In this document: positions 48,784 through 59,857 of the stretch, one piece after another
How positions within the stretch are numbered: the first letter of the stretch is position 1
Layout: the number at the start of each line of letters is the position of its first letter
Made by a program: the position numbers and the translations under genes
Notes under the pieces: model-generated
The model's input: only the letters and a program-made list of their open reading frames with translations
Databases searched by the model: none
Told to the model about the DNA's origin: nothing
NCBI GenBank assembly: GCA_030704615.1
Contig: CM060734.1
Span: forward strand, 41,060,042 to 41,124,041
DNA length: 64,000 nt
Direction of reading: 5' to 3'
Source of the DNA: Takakia lepidozioides
Taxonomy: Eukaryota; Streptophyta; Takakiopsida; Takakiales; Takakiaceae

Positions 48784-49382
48784 ACCTAGTGAGGCGTTAG
48801 GCCCCTACTGTTAACGAAAGGGAATCCCGTTACCTAACCAGGTCATGTAAGTTGCAGCTAACGGAAACTGGCCCACGTCATGAGTATTCGAAAAATAGGG
48901 TTTAACATAAGTAGACATGGCTGTTGGTGAGTGTGGAAGGCAGGAATTGTGGTGATGCCAGACAGCTCCGTCGCAGGAGTTATGGAGGGTACACTGCAAA
49001 TACTGTTAGGATACCGCGTAGAGTTGTTGTACCCCTGCTTTTGTTAACTTTGACTACTCAATTATACTCTCAGGATGTTCAAGCGCTGAGAAAATGGACT
49101 ATCTGCTCACGGGGTTTGGAGATTGTCATCTGCTTTATGGGGAAAGCATTCTAGCTGTTAACGGTCAGATAGAGAGGGTTGCAAGCATCATCAGAGGTCT
49201 AGATTCAGCGTCTGCGTCAAGAAGCAGAGGCTGTGGTTTTGTTAGCTCTGTCTTTTCTTGAGGATTTTACTGTTTCACAGATGGTTGAGAGACAAGGGCG
49301 AATTTCGTCGTTCTTGGATTGCTGGATTGTGCTGTGACTGATACAAGAAGGGAGTTCGACCAGGAAGAAGAGTTAGGCTGGG

Positions 49383-50633
49383 ATGCCATTCCCTGTTATA
49401 TCCAACCGTAAGCTTGCACCCTCGCTACCTACGAGTACCGTGTGGCATGAGGAGAAAGGCCGGGCGCGGTTACCAACATGGACAGCTCGCAACAAGGTTC
49501 CCATCATAGCGTCTGTATGCAGCTCAGTAGTGGTTGGCATCCTGATCTTGTTTGTTCTGCATCTGTTGGAGGAGAGGGATCTGACAGTTCTCTGTGGAAG
49601 ACCAGTGGAAGACACCCTGCGCGCGTCTTATCCCAAAACCAGAGAGTCCGGAGACGACCTTAGATCGTTGGAAAATGCTAGTGATGAACTCGCCAGCAGT
49701 TACCCTGAGATGGTGATGGAGAAAGGCGTTGGTCTGAGGCGTGCAAGGCCCAAGGTGCTGGGAGTTGTGGGGATTCAAACTGGATTTGACTCAGGTCCGC
49801 GCCGCAAAGCCTTGAGAGAGACATGGTTTCCCTCCACGACAGAAGGCCTCTTAAGGTGCCCTGTCGTGTTCTTGAAGTTGCTCTTTCTAATTTTCACCTT
49901 AGTGAACATGGACATATCTGTTGAGGATGTTTACGTATCCTTCTTTCATTGTCTTATTTCCACACCTTTGCTGATGTTATTCTGATTTGTCAATAACCTT
50001 CTCTCCGCCATTCCCTTGTCATCTTAGAGTGATAGTGGATCAGGTGATCTGCTTAAAGCATCAGCTCTTTGGTCCGTCTAGGGTACGTGCTTCACAATCT
50101 GAGGGGTATGGGAAGGGAGACATTTTCTTTCTGGACCACTATCTGGCTTTATTGCGAGTTTCCTCTGCCAACGTCTAGGAATAATTTGCTGTAGTTAAGT
50201 TGTTAGCCAGTTAGGGTCTTTAGCTAATCTAAGGTGCGTTCAGTGTGTCATAGCCATCAGTGGATCAGAGTGTTCAGCTATGGTAGCTTTAAGTACAAAA
50301 TTCCAGACCTAATTTTGGTGGATGTTGAGAGTAATGGGGGCAATGCCCTGCCAGATACAAGCCCTAGACATTTTCTGTGAAAGATCTTGACGCTATGTGC
50401 TCCTATTGGATCACTGCATTTCACTTTTCACCTGGGCATGGAACTCATGTTGGATGTTTTGTGGGAGATGTATGCAGCCTTGAGAAAGCCACAGGGCTAG
50501 CATTCAGATTTGTAATAGGGCATACTAGTGACTCCAGGAAAATGAGGGCACTGGAGGAGGAGATTGCAACTTACAAAGACTTCATTCGCATTGATGTTGA
50601 TGAAAACTACCACAAGCTTACGCTCAAAACGTA

Positions 50634-50668
<35 letters not shown>

Positions 50669-53089
50669 CCGCTCAAACTGGGCGCGGGGTCAATGGCCAC
50701 AAGGCTACGGCAAACAACGTCTTATGAGTACATTCTCTAACTAAATTTCAGCAGTGCTTGCATGAACTGTTTAGAGGCTGTGGGACTTACTTGGTGGGAC
50801 CCTCTTTCACTTATCTCTTCGGTCGAAGAGTAAAGCCTTTTCCTACATCAGCCTCTCCTACCCTCGCCCCATCCCTGGAAACTCTGGGGCCTCCTCTGTA
50901 GGCCACCCCTTCATTATTTGGTTCTGATGTGAATAATGTGTATGTCTGAAATCTTCCAAACACATTGCTATGACTGTGGGCTATTCAATCAATTGATTTA
51001 TCCTAATCTTTAATCGAGGAGCCATAATTCCAAGCACCCTGATGTACCTGCTGAGATGGAGTGTGATGGATGGCAATGCAGGTTGGCTTTTTTCAAAGCA
51101 GTGTACATGCTCTTTGACGCTGACTTCTATGTCAAGGCAGACGATGACATATATTTGCGGCCAGGTACTATGCTGACATGGCACAATTGAAACGAACAAG
51201 ACAATAGGGGGGAAAGTCTTCAGGTGCAGCTGTGCACGAGTCTTTGGGATGGCTTCATTAGCTCACTGCACTGGATGTGTCAGGCAATCAACAGTATCAT
51301 GGTAGCATTCTAGTATAGTAAGCTAACTTAGTATGCAATTGGTTATGTGCAGATCGGTTGGCTACTTTGTTGGCCAAGGAACGACCGAGTCCTAGGACAT
51401 ATCTGGGATGCATGAAAAAAGGCCCTGTTATCACAGATCCGGGCCTCAAATGGTATGTTTAACCTGTTTGCAAGAGAATGTATCAATAATGTGAACATTT
51501 GCTCATGATGGTCAATCAGATGACTTGCTTTTGCCTGGGGCTTTTAAACTTCCCAGTGCTTGCTGTTGCATGCTTCGCTCAGAATTCTTTGCATCATTGT
51601 GAACCCTCTTCTCCATTATGCTGACATCATCAACATTATCATGTCTCTCCCACTCAGATTCCCTGCAATGATGGTACCTTCAGGCTGTAGCAAGAAAGGC
51701 TCGAAATAATAACCTGAACACAACGTCTGTTTGGAAGACTGATTGGCTCAGAAATCCGTATGCTCTCGCGAAGTCCAAGTCTAGTCTCAGCAAATTAAGA
51801 GGCTGCTACAATATTTTCAATTTACAAATCCAGTGGATCTTGCCTTGAGTTTTTGATGCCCAACATGCAATGAATGCAGTCGGTTGTTTGACTGCTAGGA
51901 ACATTATCTGATGTGGCAGGTATGAGCCCATGTGGTACATGCTGGGGAGCGAGTACTTTTTGCATGCATATGGCCCAATTTATGCTCTATCTTCCGAAGT
52001 GGTGGCAGGTCTGTCAGTTGCTAGAAATGACAGGTATTGTTGTCATGAAGCTCCTAGTTTATTAAGTCTCATTGTATGCTCTACTCGTGGGAATCAGGCC
52101 ATAATCTGTGACTACACCTTACTGTCACGACTTGATTTTGAGGTGCGATGAGTGAACATTTCAGTATTACTGACCGAGTGGTAGTCGGTGCACATGTATG
52201 AAAACTCAAGGATCAATTCGTCCACCTTGCGGAAGATTGACACGTACTGATCATGTTGACATGTTGTGCCAAGTAGAGGTTGTTTGGACGTTGGGTTGGA
52301 TTTGAATGGTGGTGGTCCTTAACAATTTCCTTAACAATTTGTATAAGAGGTGGATAGAAGGAAGAGGGTCCAGCCAGGGCAGGACATGGAAGGTGAGAGT
52401 TCATCTTCTATTCAGGAAGTTGTAACAGTTTGAGCTGACAACTTGCAGCTATCGGATGTTTACCAATGAGGATGTTACGATTGGCGTCTGGATGTTGGCC
52501 ATGGATGTGACACATGAAGACGATCATGCTCTCTGTGAAACCCAGTGTCAGGACACGTCTATTGCTGTGTGGGATCTTCCCAAATGCTCAGGTATGCTAT
52601 TTGTGAACTCTTTGAAAGCCTGAGAAGAGGCAGGCAACATGCTTCTCTCTCCTCCTCTTGTAAGCGGGAAAGGGGATCTATGCCTGTCTCCCTCTGGGGC
52701 CCCATGGATGCAACCTCCTTCTTTCTTCTCCCTTTTTTAATTGCATCACGTAGGGCGCCTGCATGGATGCAACTTATGTCTTTTTCCCTTCTTCTGTGTC
52801 CCTGAACACACAACTGCCTCTGGGAAGGTTGGTATCCCATGGGCAGTATGTATATATCACAGCTACATGATGCATTGAAGGATGGACACTCCTTGTTATA
52901 CGTTTCTCTTAGGAGGAGTGCTCCCTTCCTCCGTAGATGTCACAAAATGTATCTCTCTCCCTGACTACTAACAATTGGTGTGAATTTGGGACGGGTTGAA
53001 CAGGGCTTTGCAACCCCACAGTGAGGCTTTTGGAGCTGCACAAGGATGAGAGGTGCTCCAAGAGTCCCAGTTTGCTGGTGAATGGATGA
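49383..53089 (+). CDS. Hydroxyproline O-galactosyltransferase-like (GT31 beta-1,3-galactosyltransferase), 7 exons
   Basis: Golgi glycosyltransferase of the plant GT31 family closest to HPGT proteins, which add the first galactose to hydroxyproline of arabinogalactan proteins. Exons: 49383-49855, 50478-50630, 51082-51164, 51353-51452, 51920-52033, 52449-52591, 53004-53089; all GT-AG, frame kept, 383 aa, slightly longer than the usual ~345. Type II topology: basic N-terminus, membrane segment about residues 40-61 ([20 protein letters not shown]), stem, then [20 protein letters not shown] and LRETWFPS. The DxD-type motif [10 protein letters not shown] (Asp 229-231) is intact. [49 protein letters not shown] and [13 protein letters not shown] follow in family order. 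The start is the first ATG of the open frame. A LINE tail ends about 590 bp upstream. No lesion seen. Exact substrate is inferred from family resemblance. Confidence 0.92.
50637..50665. repeat. CT microsatellite in galactosyltransferase intron 2
   Basis: A CT run of about 14 dinucleotides begins a few bases after the exon 2 donor (GTATCC at 50631) and may act as a pyrimidine-rich intron element. Confidence 0.85.
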
Positions 53090-54470
53090 CGCCTTCTCTC
53101 TTTCCCTCAACCTCAGCTTTTCTATATTAGCATGCCATTATCATGTCACTGAGGTGGATATCAGAAACAAATGATGTTCGATGAGGTTATGGCATCAGGT
53201 TCATGTATCATAGGCAAGGCTCTTGTAACCCGAGGGTCGAGCAGATATTGTTTACAGCTCTAATTTCAATTGAGGTTATATAAAAAATTCCTCAATCTTC
53301 TTTTATGTCTTGTTGTGCCATCGTTTGCAAGTGTTTGCTAAAATTTATGGTAGAGATTTACAGAAAATTCTTTTCGTCAAACAAGGCTGAGAACAATCAG
53401 GTAATCTTGAGAGCGAGCAAGCGGCCATACCAAGATCTTCCAGGAGGCAAATCTGCCATGCCTTGAAGACCTATAAAAGGCTTCTTTCATCCCATTTTCC
53501 AGAGCTACATACAATGATGGATTTGGTACCACAACAACATCATCTTACGCCCATCAAGTACAAGGCCACATGCTCATCACCATCCATTGGGGATGACACA
53601 GTACATTTCATTGGCCCGAGTCATGTAGAAAGAGGACGAACCACTCTCATGAGGCCACTTGATTATGTACACTAGGAAGATTTGCACGGTTGGTCTATTG
53701 AATGTAGAAGCAGGGAAGGGATGTACCGGTGAGATCGCGAGTCCACTTGATTATCCACTGATCATGTAATAAACTAGCAAGGTCTAGGTTGCATTGGTCC
53801 ACTGAGAGTGTAGAAGTTGGATCACGGTTAGGTATTATTATTGTCATAAATCCACTAGATTATGTGAACTAGAAAGGTCCACTGAGATTGTAGAACTAGG
53901 ATCAGGTTTTGTACCATTCTCATAACTTCTCTTCATTACGGTATGTAAACTGGAAAGCATTGGGTCCTCTCAATGTATGCACCAACCCTTGACCTTCAAA
54001 ATTTCCCTGAACTGCTTATTCTGTGCAGGGACTCGGGACTCAGAATAAGCGGTTCAGGGACTCAGAATTCTATTGCAGGGACTCTGGAAAGAGCAATCTG
54101 AAATAGAAACAAACTTGTGGTTCAGATCAATAACTTATATAGCGCATATATATCCAACCACCCTTCTTCCTTCTTCCCAACGGAAGATAGGAAACACTTC
54201 CGAGTATGGAGTAGTGTGGTGAGAAGAAAAGGCAGAAAGAAGAAGGGGTGGTTGGGGGGTGCATGTTGAATGAAGCAGGGGTGATACGACTATCTGGCTC
54301 GCAGTCTGACACACGGAGTCTGGGCCCTCCGTTTCGCTTGGCTGCCTCACTTTCTGTGCCTGTTTTTGTTTGTTTCTCGTCACGTTGCAATTGATGCCAA
54401 TGGCGGGGCTGGTGGGCTAGAAAAATACAAATCCGAAAATCTGTCGCTGCTGTGCCCAATCTCTGCAGCC
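53090..54470. other. Spacer between galactosyltransferase and FtsZ2, no gene
   Basis: Holds the 3' UTR of the upstream gene and the promoter/5' UTR of FtsZ2. TTATATAGCGCATATATA at about 54133-54150 is a possible TATA region about 320 bp before the ATG. Short GGGACTC-type repeats lie at 54028-54090. The long minus-strand frame at 54127-54999 is antisense to FtsZ2 exon 1 and has no recognisable domain. Confidence 0.45.
53655..53915. repeat. Degenerate ~90-110-bp tandem repeat, three copies
   Basis: Three units begin CCACTTGATTATG, CCACTTGATTATC and CCACTAGATTATG at about 53655, 53742 and 53852. Each contains an ACTAG(C/A)AAGG-like block and a TTGAATGTAGAAG / GAGTGTAGAAG / GATTGTAGAAC block. 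Confidence 0.65.
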
Positions 54471-57400
54471 ATGGCGGCCGCCATGGATGGGGCAGCTGTG
54501 CTTCACGTTTCGGCGTCGCTTTGTCTCTTTCCTTCTCTCTCGGATAGCTCCAGGCCGTCTCTTTTTTGTTGCTCGCAAGATGGTAAAATTTCACCTTGCT
54601 CGTCGAGAATGCGGGGAGGCAAAGATGCAGATGCGGTCGTGTCTGTGAGAAAACGCTGGGATGGGTTGAGGACATTTTGTGCTGCAGAGGGCGGCAGAGC
54701 GACGGTTGGGTTTCAAAGGAATCATTTGGTAGGCTGGCTGTCGAGGAATGATTGGAAAAGTGATGAGTTATGGGAAAGATGCCCAAGAAGTGCTTGTATT
54801 CACACAGCCAGATTGGGATTTGTCCAAGGCAGAAGCACACATGCAGCTTTCGTCTCTCGATGGGGAGCGCAGGGGGCAGAGATAGAAAGGGAAGATGATG
54901 GAACCCGGGCATTTCGAGCGGGCAATGGTGCAGCGGCCTCTGGCGGGAAAGGAAACTCCTCATTGGCTGCATGGCAGAGTAACTCGGCGTTCGAATCATT
55001 CAACGAGGCTAAGATCAAGGTGATAGGAGTTGGGGGTGGGGGTTCGAATGCGGTCAACCGGATGCTTGAGAGCGAGATGCAGGGTGTTGAGTTCTGGATA
55101 GTCAATACGGATGCCCAAGCCATGGCAATGTCGCCTGTACCCCCCCAGAATCGGTTGCAAATAGGGCAGAAATTGACACGGGGTTTGGGAGCAGGAGGTA
55201 ATCCTGAGATTGGAACAAGTGCTGCTGAAGAAAGCAAGGCAATGGTGGAGGAGGCTGTTCGAGGAGCTGACATGGTCTTTGTCACTGTGAGCTTTTCTTC
55301 CTTTTTCGCTCATGTTGTATTCCATAGCTTGGGAACTCCTTCTCTATCCGAAAATGTACCTGCGGCTATCGTCATTCTTGGTTTCCATTCATTACATACT
55401 GTGGATCTTGAGATGATCATGAGAGAATCAATCTTGGAACTTCAAAATGCTCATGAATTTCTTAACAATGTAGCCTCCAAAGCGTTCATGGAAAATATCT
55501 GGAAACTATGCATGCCTGACTATGGAGCCACTTGCCCCAGGACATGTTGGGTTTCATGAAAGTTTCAACCTTCCACTAGTTTAAATTTTTACTCAGCAGT
55601 CCTGATTCAGTTGCTCAGAGAGTGCCATTGGAGACCATGCCACCTTCAACAATGTTTGATTTCAACTCAGTAGAACTGATTCTGTGTGTGGTTAGGATTT
55701 ACTTAGTAATCCTAATTCCGTATTGCTGAGATATCCTACTAGCAGATGCATGGTCTTCCCACAGGTCTTGCTCCTCCTGAGAGACCGAACATCTCTGTAC
55801 CTAGTTATTAGGCGACTGATTGACCCAGTAACCCCTTGCAGCTGGGTTGACTAGATAAGGTCATTGCAACTGTGTGTATGGATTTTCTGGTGGAGTGAAA
55901 GTTATGGACTTAGGTAGCAGGCGAGACGGCAGCCCCCTCGAGCCTGCTACCGGACATAGTCGTCAAGGAGGGGCCGCGAGCCGTGGATTCTTGAAAAGTC
56001 AATCTTGGCCGTCCACTTTCCTACCGCCCTACTACTAATTTACCTACCTCCCAATTTCCCCCTATGCGATGTCGTCTCTCTAGCGCTATTGTTGTTTCAA
56101 TGTCGTCCCACAGTTTTCAATGTCCACGTTACAGTTGCAGGAAACCTTTTAGCATGCATGTGATCTGAGAGAAGCTTGTTTGCTATGAAGAATTCAAGAA
56201 ATCATTGTGTAAAAGTGGCTGGAGGTTCCAGGGTTTCTGCTTCTTTATCTTCTGTAGTTGCTCATGCGCATGCAACGAGGAGCACTTCCGGTATCTCGAA
56301 GAATCCATACTGCGCAATTGTAGCACCTAGTCGTCAAATTGTTGGATCTGTCTCACTCTTCCGATGGTATACCCTCTTTTGATCTGTTGCCTACTGAGAT
56401 GGCTTCTCCTAAGAAGATGGTAAAAAAATCAGGGTATCTAAACGGGATTACCACCATCGACTTCCCATTTTCAATATACCGCATACCAGTTACAATGTCT
56501 GTCACTATGGCATCATCTAAAAATAATACATTTCAATGCATAGTCACGTAGATCTGGTGTTCTTGAATTTCTCCAGTTGCTATTATGGTAGCAGGCTCGA
56601 TGGTAGCAGGCCAATGATAGTCGTCACTGAAGGAGGGCCGCAAGGCATTAATTCTTGGAAACTTTAATCTTGGAAATATAATCTTGGCCGTCCACTTTCC
56701 TACCCCCCTCGATCATGAAGGCAGCTAAATATGGAGCGCCAGGTAGGAAAACAAAAGAAGGCAGTAAAATACTGAAAATAGCACCCCCTGCTCTTGGCGA
56801 ATCGGGGGGTGCCACGACGGCAAGCGGCCCCTCCTTGACGACTATGGATAACACTAAAATGTCAGGTGAGGACAAAAGTGTGTATGAGTGGTTTTGGAGC
56901 CAGGTAAAAACAATTTGCCTCCTTCAGTTGCCTGTGGGCTTGGTGTTGGAGCATCTAAAATGAAGTATTGTTTGCTGGTTGCCATGATGGAAGGCAAGAT
57001 CTGGTTGCATATGGGTATGATAGATAATGCAGGGATGCCGTTCTCATATTCGCAGAGCTGTTCTCTCGAGGGCCTGATTTATAGTGACCATTTGTATGCC
57101 AATGTCAATATCTTTCACGAGGAATGAAATAAGGTCAAAATGTGGTTGGGATGATTACCGTGCAGGCTGGCATGGGTGGTGGGACTGGGAGTGGAGCAGC
57201 CCCAGTAATTGCAGGGGTAGCGAAGGAGCTGGGAGTTTTGACTGTTGGGATAGTGACCACCCCCTTTTCATTTGAAGGGCGGCGGCGGTCAGTGCAAGCA
57301 CAAGAAGGAATAGCTGCATTACGTAATAATGTGGACACATTGATCATTATCCCTAATGATAAGCTGCTAACTGCTGTCTCGCAGTCCACTCCTGTCACAG

Positions 57401-59857
57401 AAGCCTTTAATTTGGCAGATGATATTCTGCGGCAAGGAGTCCGAGGCATCTCAGACATTATCACGGTAAATTGTATGGTCCTTTGATCGAGCCAGAGCAG
57501 CTAGGAGCTTTCTTGGGCACTATCTTAAAGCAGCTCCCAAAAGCCAAGTCCTCCTTGTGCATTGAACTACATCTGGCCCTATGCCTCTATCTGTCGAAGT
57601 TTGGAGAGAATGATTGTTTGGTTGTCTTATCAGTGTCAATTGGATGGTGCTAGGTCTCTGACGGTACCCTAATATTCTTGACCTGTAATTAAAGCAGAGT
57701 CGATCGCTTCTCGTACTACCTCGTCCATGGGAGAAGGTATTCCAAGAGGACGTATCTTCCTTGACCTTCCCTTAATTAGAAACCAACTGCGACATGCAGG
57801 TACCAGGATTGGTGAATGTGGATTTTGCTGATGTACGAGCCATCATGGCAGATGCTGGCTCCTCATTGATGGGCATTGGGACTGCGACAGGTAACGGTGT
57901 GAATGCTGTTTCCACGTTTTGCAATGTGGGTGCATTCTATGTGTACTTAGCTGTTCTGGAGTTTTGGTTCAAGTTTGACTGGAACCTTGTTAAATTTTTA
58001 CATTCCTCACTCTTAAACACTGAACTCCTGTGTTCTATTGTATATCTGGTATGACTTGATGGAATTGTGGTCATCACTTTAGTACAAGACTTCCAAGATG
58101 GATATGAAACAAACCTTCTCCTTTGCTCAAACTGGATTGTGGGAACTTTCGTGTGGTATGTTCTACATTCTATATAGATTCCATCCTGGAGCTGTGTAGC
58201 AACTGCATAGAGCTCAAAATTACGTTCAGCACGTTCTGCTCGCCGAACACATCTCAAAAGAGAAACAAGTCTGAAAGGGGATGTAAATGCAGGCAAATCG
58301 AGGGCACGGGAAGCAGCCCTGAGTGCCATTCAATCTCCGCTGTTGGATACGGGGATTGAACGTGCCACTGGCATTGTCTGGAACATTACCGGTGGTAGTG
58401 ACATGACCCTTTTTGAGGTAATTCTATCCTCTACCCACCATTTCTGCTCTGTACAGCCCAGGTGCAGGGCAGCTCCTCTCACTTTTTCTGTCACTCTTCC
58501 CTACTCTTGGCCCGCCTACGTCATTTGTATTTTGGAAGACCATGGATGACATATTAGAGATGGGAGCTGATGTAATTTAATGTGGTGTTAGGTGAATGCG
58601 GCAGCAGAGGTGATTTACGATTTGGTTGATCCAAATGCAAATCTTATCTTTGGAGCTGTGGTGGATGAATCACTCAATGGTCAAGTGAGTGTTCTAGAAC
58701 CCAGGTTGAGCAAGTGTCCCATGGGCTTCCGTGCACGCAATGAATTCCTTCCTTTCTTCCTTTTCCTTCCTTTTTTGTTTTCCTCTCCAACCAATGCTGC
58801 AAGTTATGTCTGGTTATAGGCTTCCAGCATAATGACAGTCCAATGCCAAGAGCTCATATAAGGCAGAGATGTAACTTTGGAAAGCAGAGCCCAGGGCTGT
58901 GAAGCTCTTTGTTAGAGTTCAAAGTACTGCTGTTGCAGTGAAATAAGTGGATGCCCATGATCTATGACACCTCTTGGAAGCTGTGGCTCTTCATTGGCAA
59001 GTTAGGGGAACTGGCAATTGCTACAGTTCCACGATTTTTATTTGGTTTGCTGGGAGGGAGAGGTTAAGGTGTCTAGTGGCAGCTCAAGAGAGTAGAAAGC
59101 GTACCACTTAACATGCTGGTGGTGATGCAGGTGAGCATCACATTGATTGCGACTGGTTTTCGAGGTCAGGAGGAGACTGAACTTCAAACCCTACAGGCAA
59201 GCGCCTTACCCTCCATCTTCAGATTGGGCTGTTCTAGTATTTTTTTGTTGCTTCCCACAAGATTAAGATCTGAAGGTCTATTCAAGCTGCAAGGAGATAA
59301 GGCCATTGACTGCCACCTGAGACAGACCCTCTAGAAATTGTTTTAAGTTTTCACGTCTGGATTCAGGGATCTTGATTGTGAATTGAGATTCTGAAAGGGT
59401 AAATTGCACACTCTGAGAGGCAGGCCAAAGAGGTCCTGTAAACTGTTTCCATTCTCAATTTTGAAGCATCATCACGTGAAGGGTCTTGTCTGCACTTCAG
59501 AAAGTGCGGAGGACCTTAAAGGTGGGTGTGAGAGGCTCCTGTTAGTCCTGAGCATGATGAGTGCTGACACATCCTTGAGCATCATAGTCTCTGTGTTTCT
59601 TTGCATGTCCATGGTTAGTATTTAACCCCTAGTATTTTTCTGAAAGTATTCGGGTAGATCTTAGCTCCTATACTTGCAGTTTCTGATTCTGTTGGGCTTT
59701 ATACTTTCAGCACGCAAACCGGGGAATTGATGGTGATATGGCCTCTGGGTTTGGGCGACGACCAACATTTGTCTCTCCATCAAACCCGACCAATGGTAGC
59801 GGTGTAGATATTCCAAGTTTTCTAAAGAAACGCGGGCGGTCACGCTATCCCAGGTAG
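54471..59857 (+). CDS. FTSZ2: Plastid division protein FtsZ2, 7 exons
   Basis: Tubulin-like GTPase that assembles the stromal Z-ring for plastid division. Exons: 54471-55286, 57166-57465, 57800-57890, 58293-58417, 58592-58684, 59131-59196, 59711-59857; 545 aa, within the family's range once the transit peptide is counted. ATG 54471 is the first in-frame ATG; a second follows at 54483. Residues 1-175 form a Ser/Arg-rich chloroplast transit-like region. GTP binding: [18 protein letters not shown] (about 182-199) and the tubulin signature GGGTGSG (276-282), created across intron 1. T7 loop [11 protein letters not shown] (Asp380, Asp383). The C-terminal core [16 protein letters not shown] (530-545) is the FtsZ2-type tail that binds ARC6 and separates it from FtsZ1. 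Intron 6 has a GC donor (CAG|GCAAGC). Intron 1 holds foldback repeats. No lesion seen. Confidence 0.96.
55955..56846. mobile_element. Foldback repeats in FtsZ2 intron 1
   Basis: A 23-bp sequence at 55955-55977 (containing GTCGTCAAGGAGGGGCCGC) is exactly inverted at 56824-56846. A third, imperfect copy in the first orientation lies at about 56615-56640, followed like the first by CTTGGCCGTCCACTTTCCTA. The simplest reading is a ~235-bp hairpin element at about 56613-56846 plus a left-end copy at 55955. TTTCCTACC (about 56693) and GGTAGGAAA (about 56742) add inner pairing. No target duplication established. Confidence 0.7.
59197..59198 (+). other. GC donor of FtsZ2 intron 6
   Basis: Exon 6 ends GAACTTCAAACCCTACAG and the intron begins GCAAGC. 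The next exon starts after TTTCAG at 59711 and restores the FtsZ2 tail in frame. No GT alternative nearby preserves the frame into it. Confidence 0.75.

Noticed and set aside
54127-54999. 290-codon minus-strand frame overlapping FtsZ2 exon 1
   Set aside because: It is antisense to a verified exon and untranslated region and has no recognisable domain.
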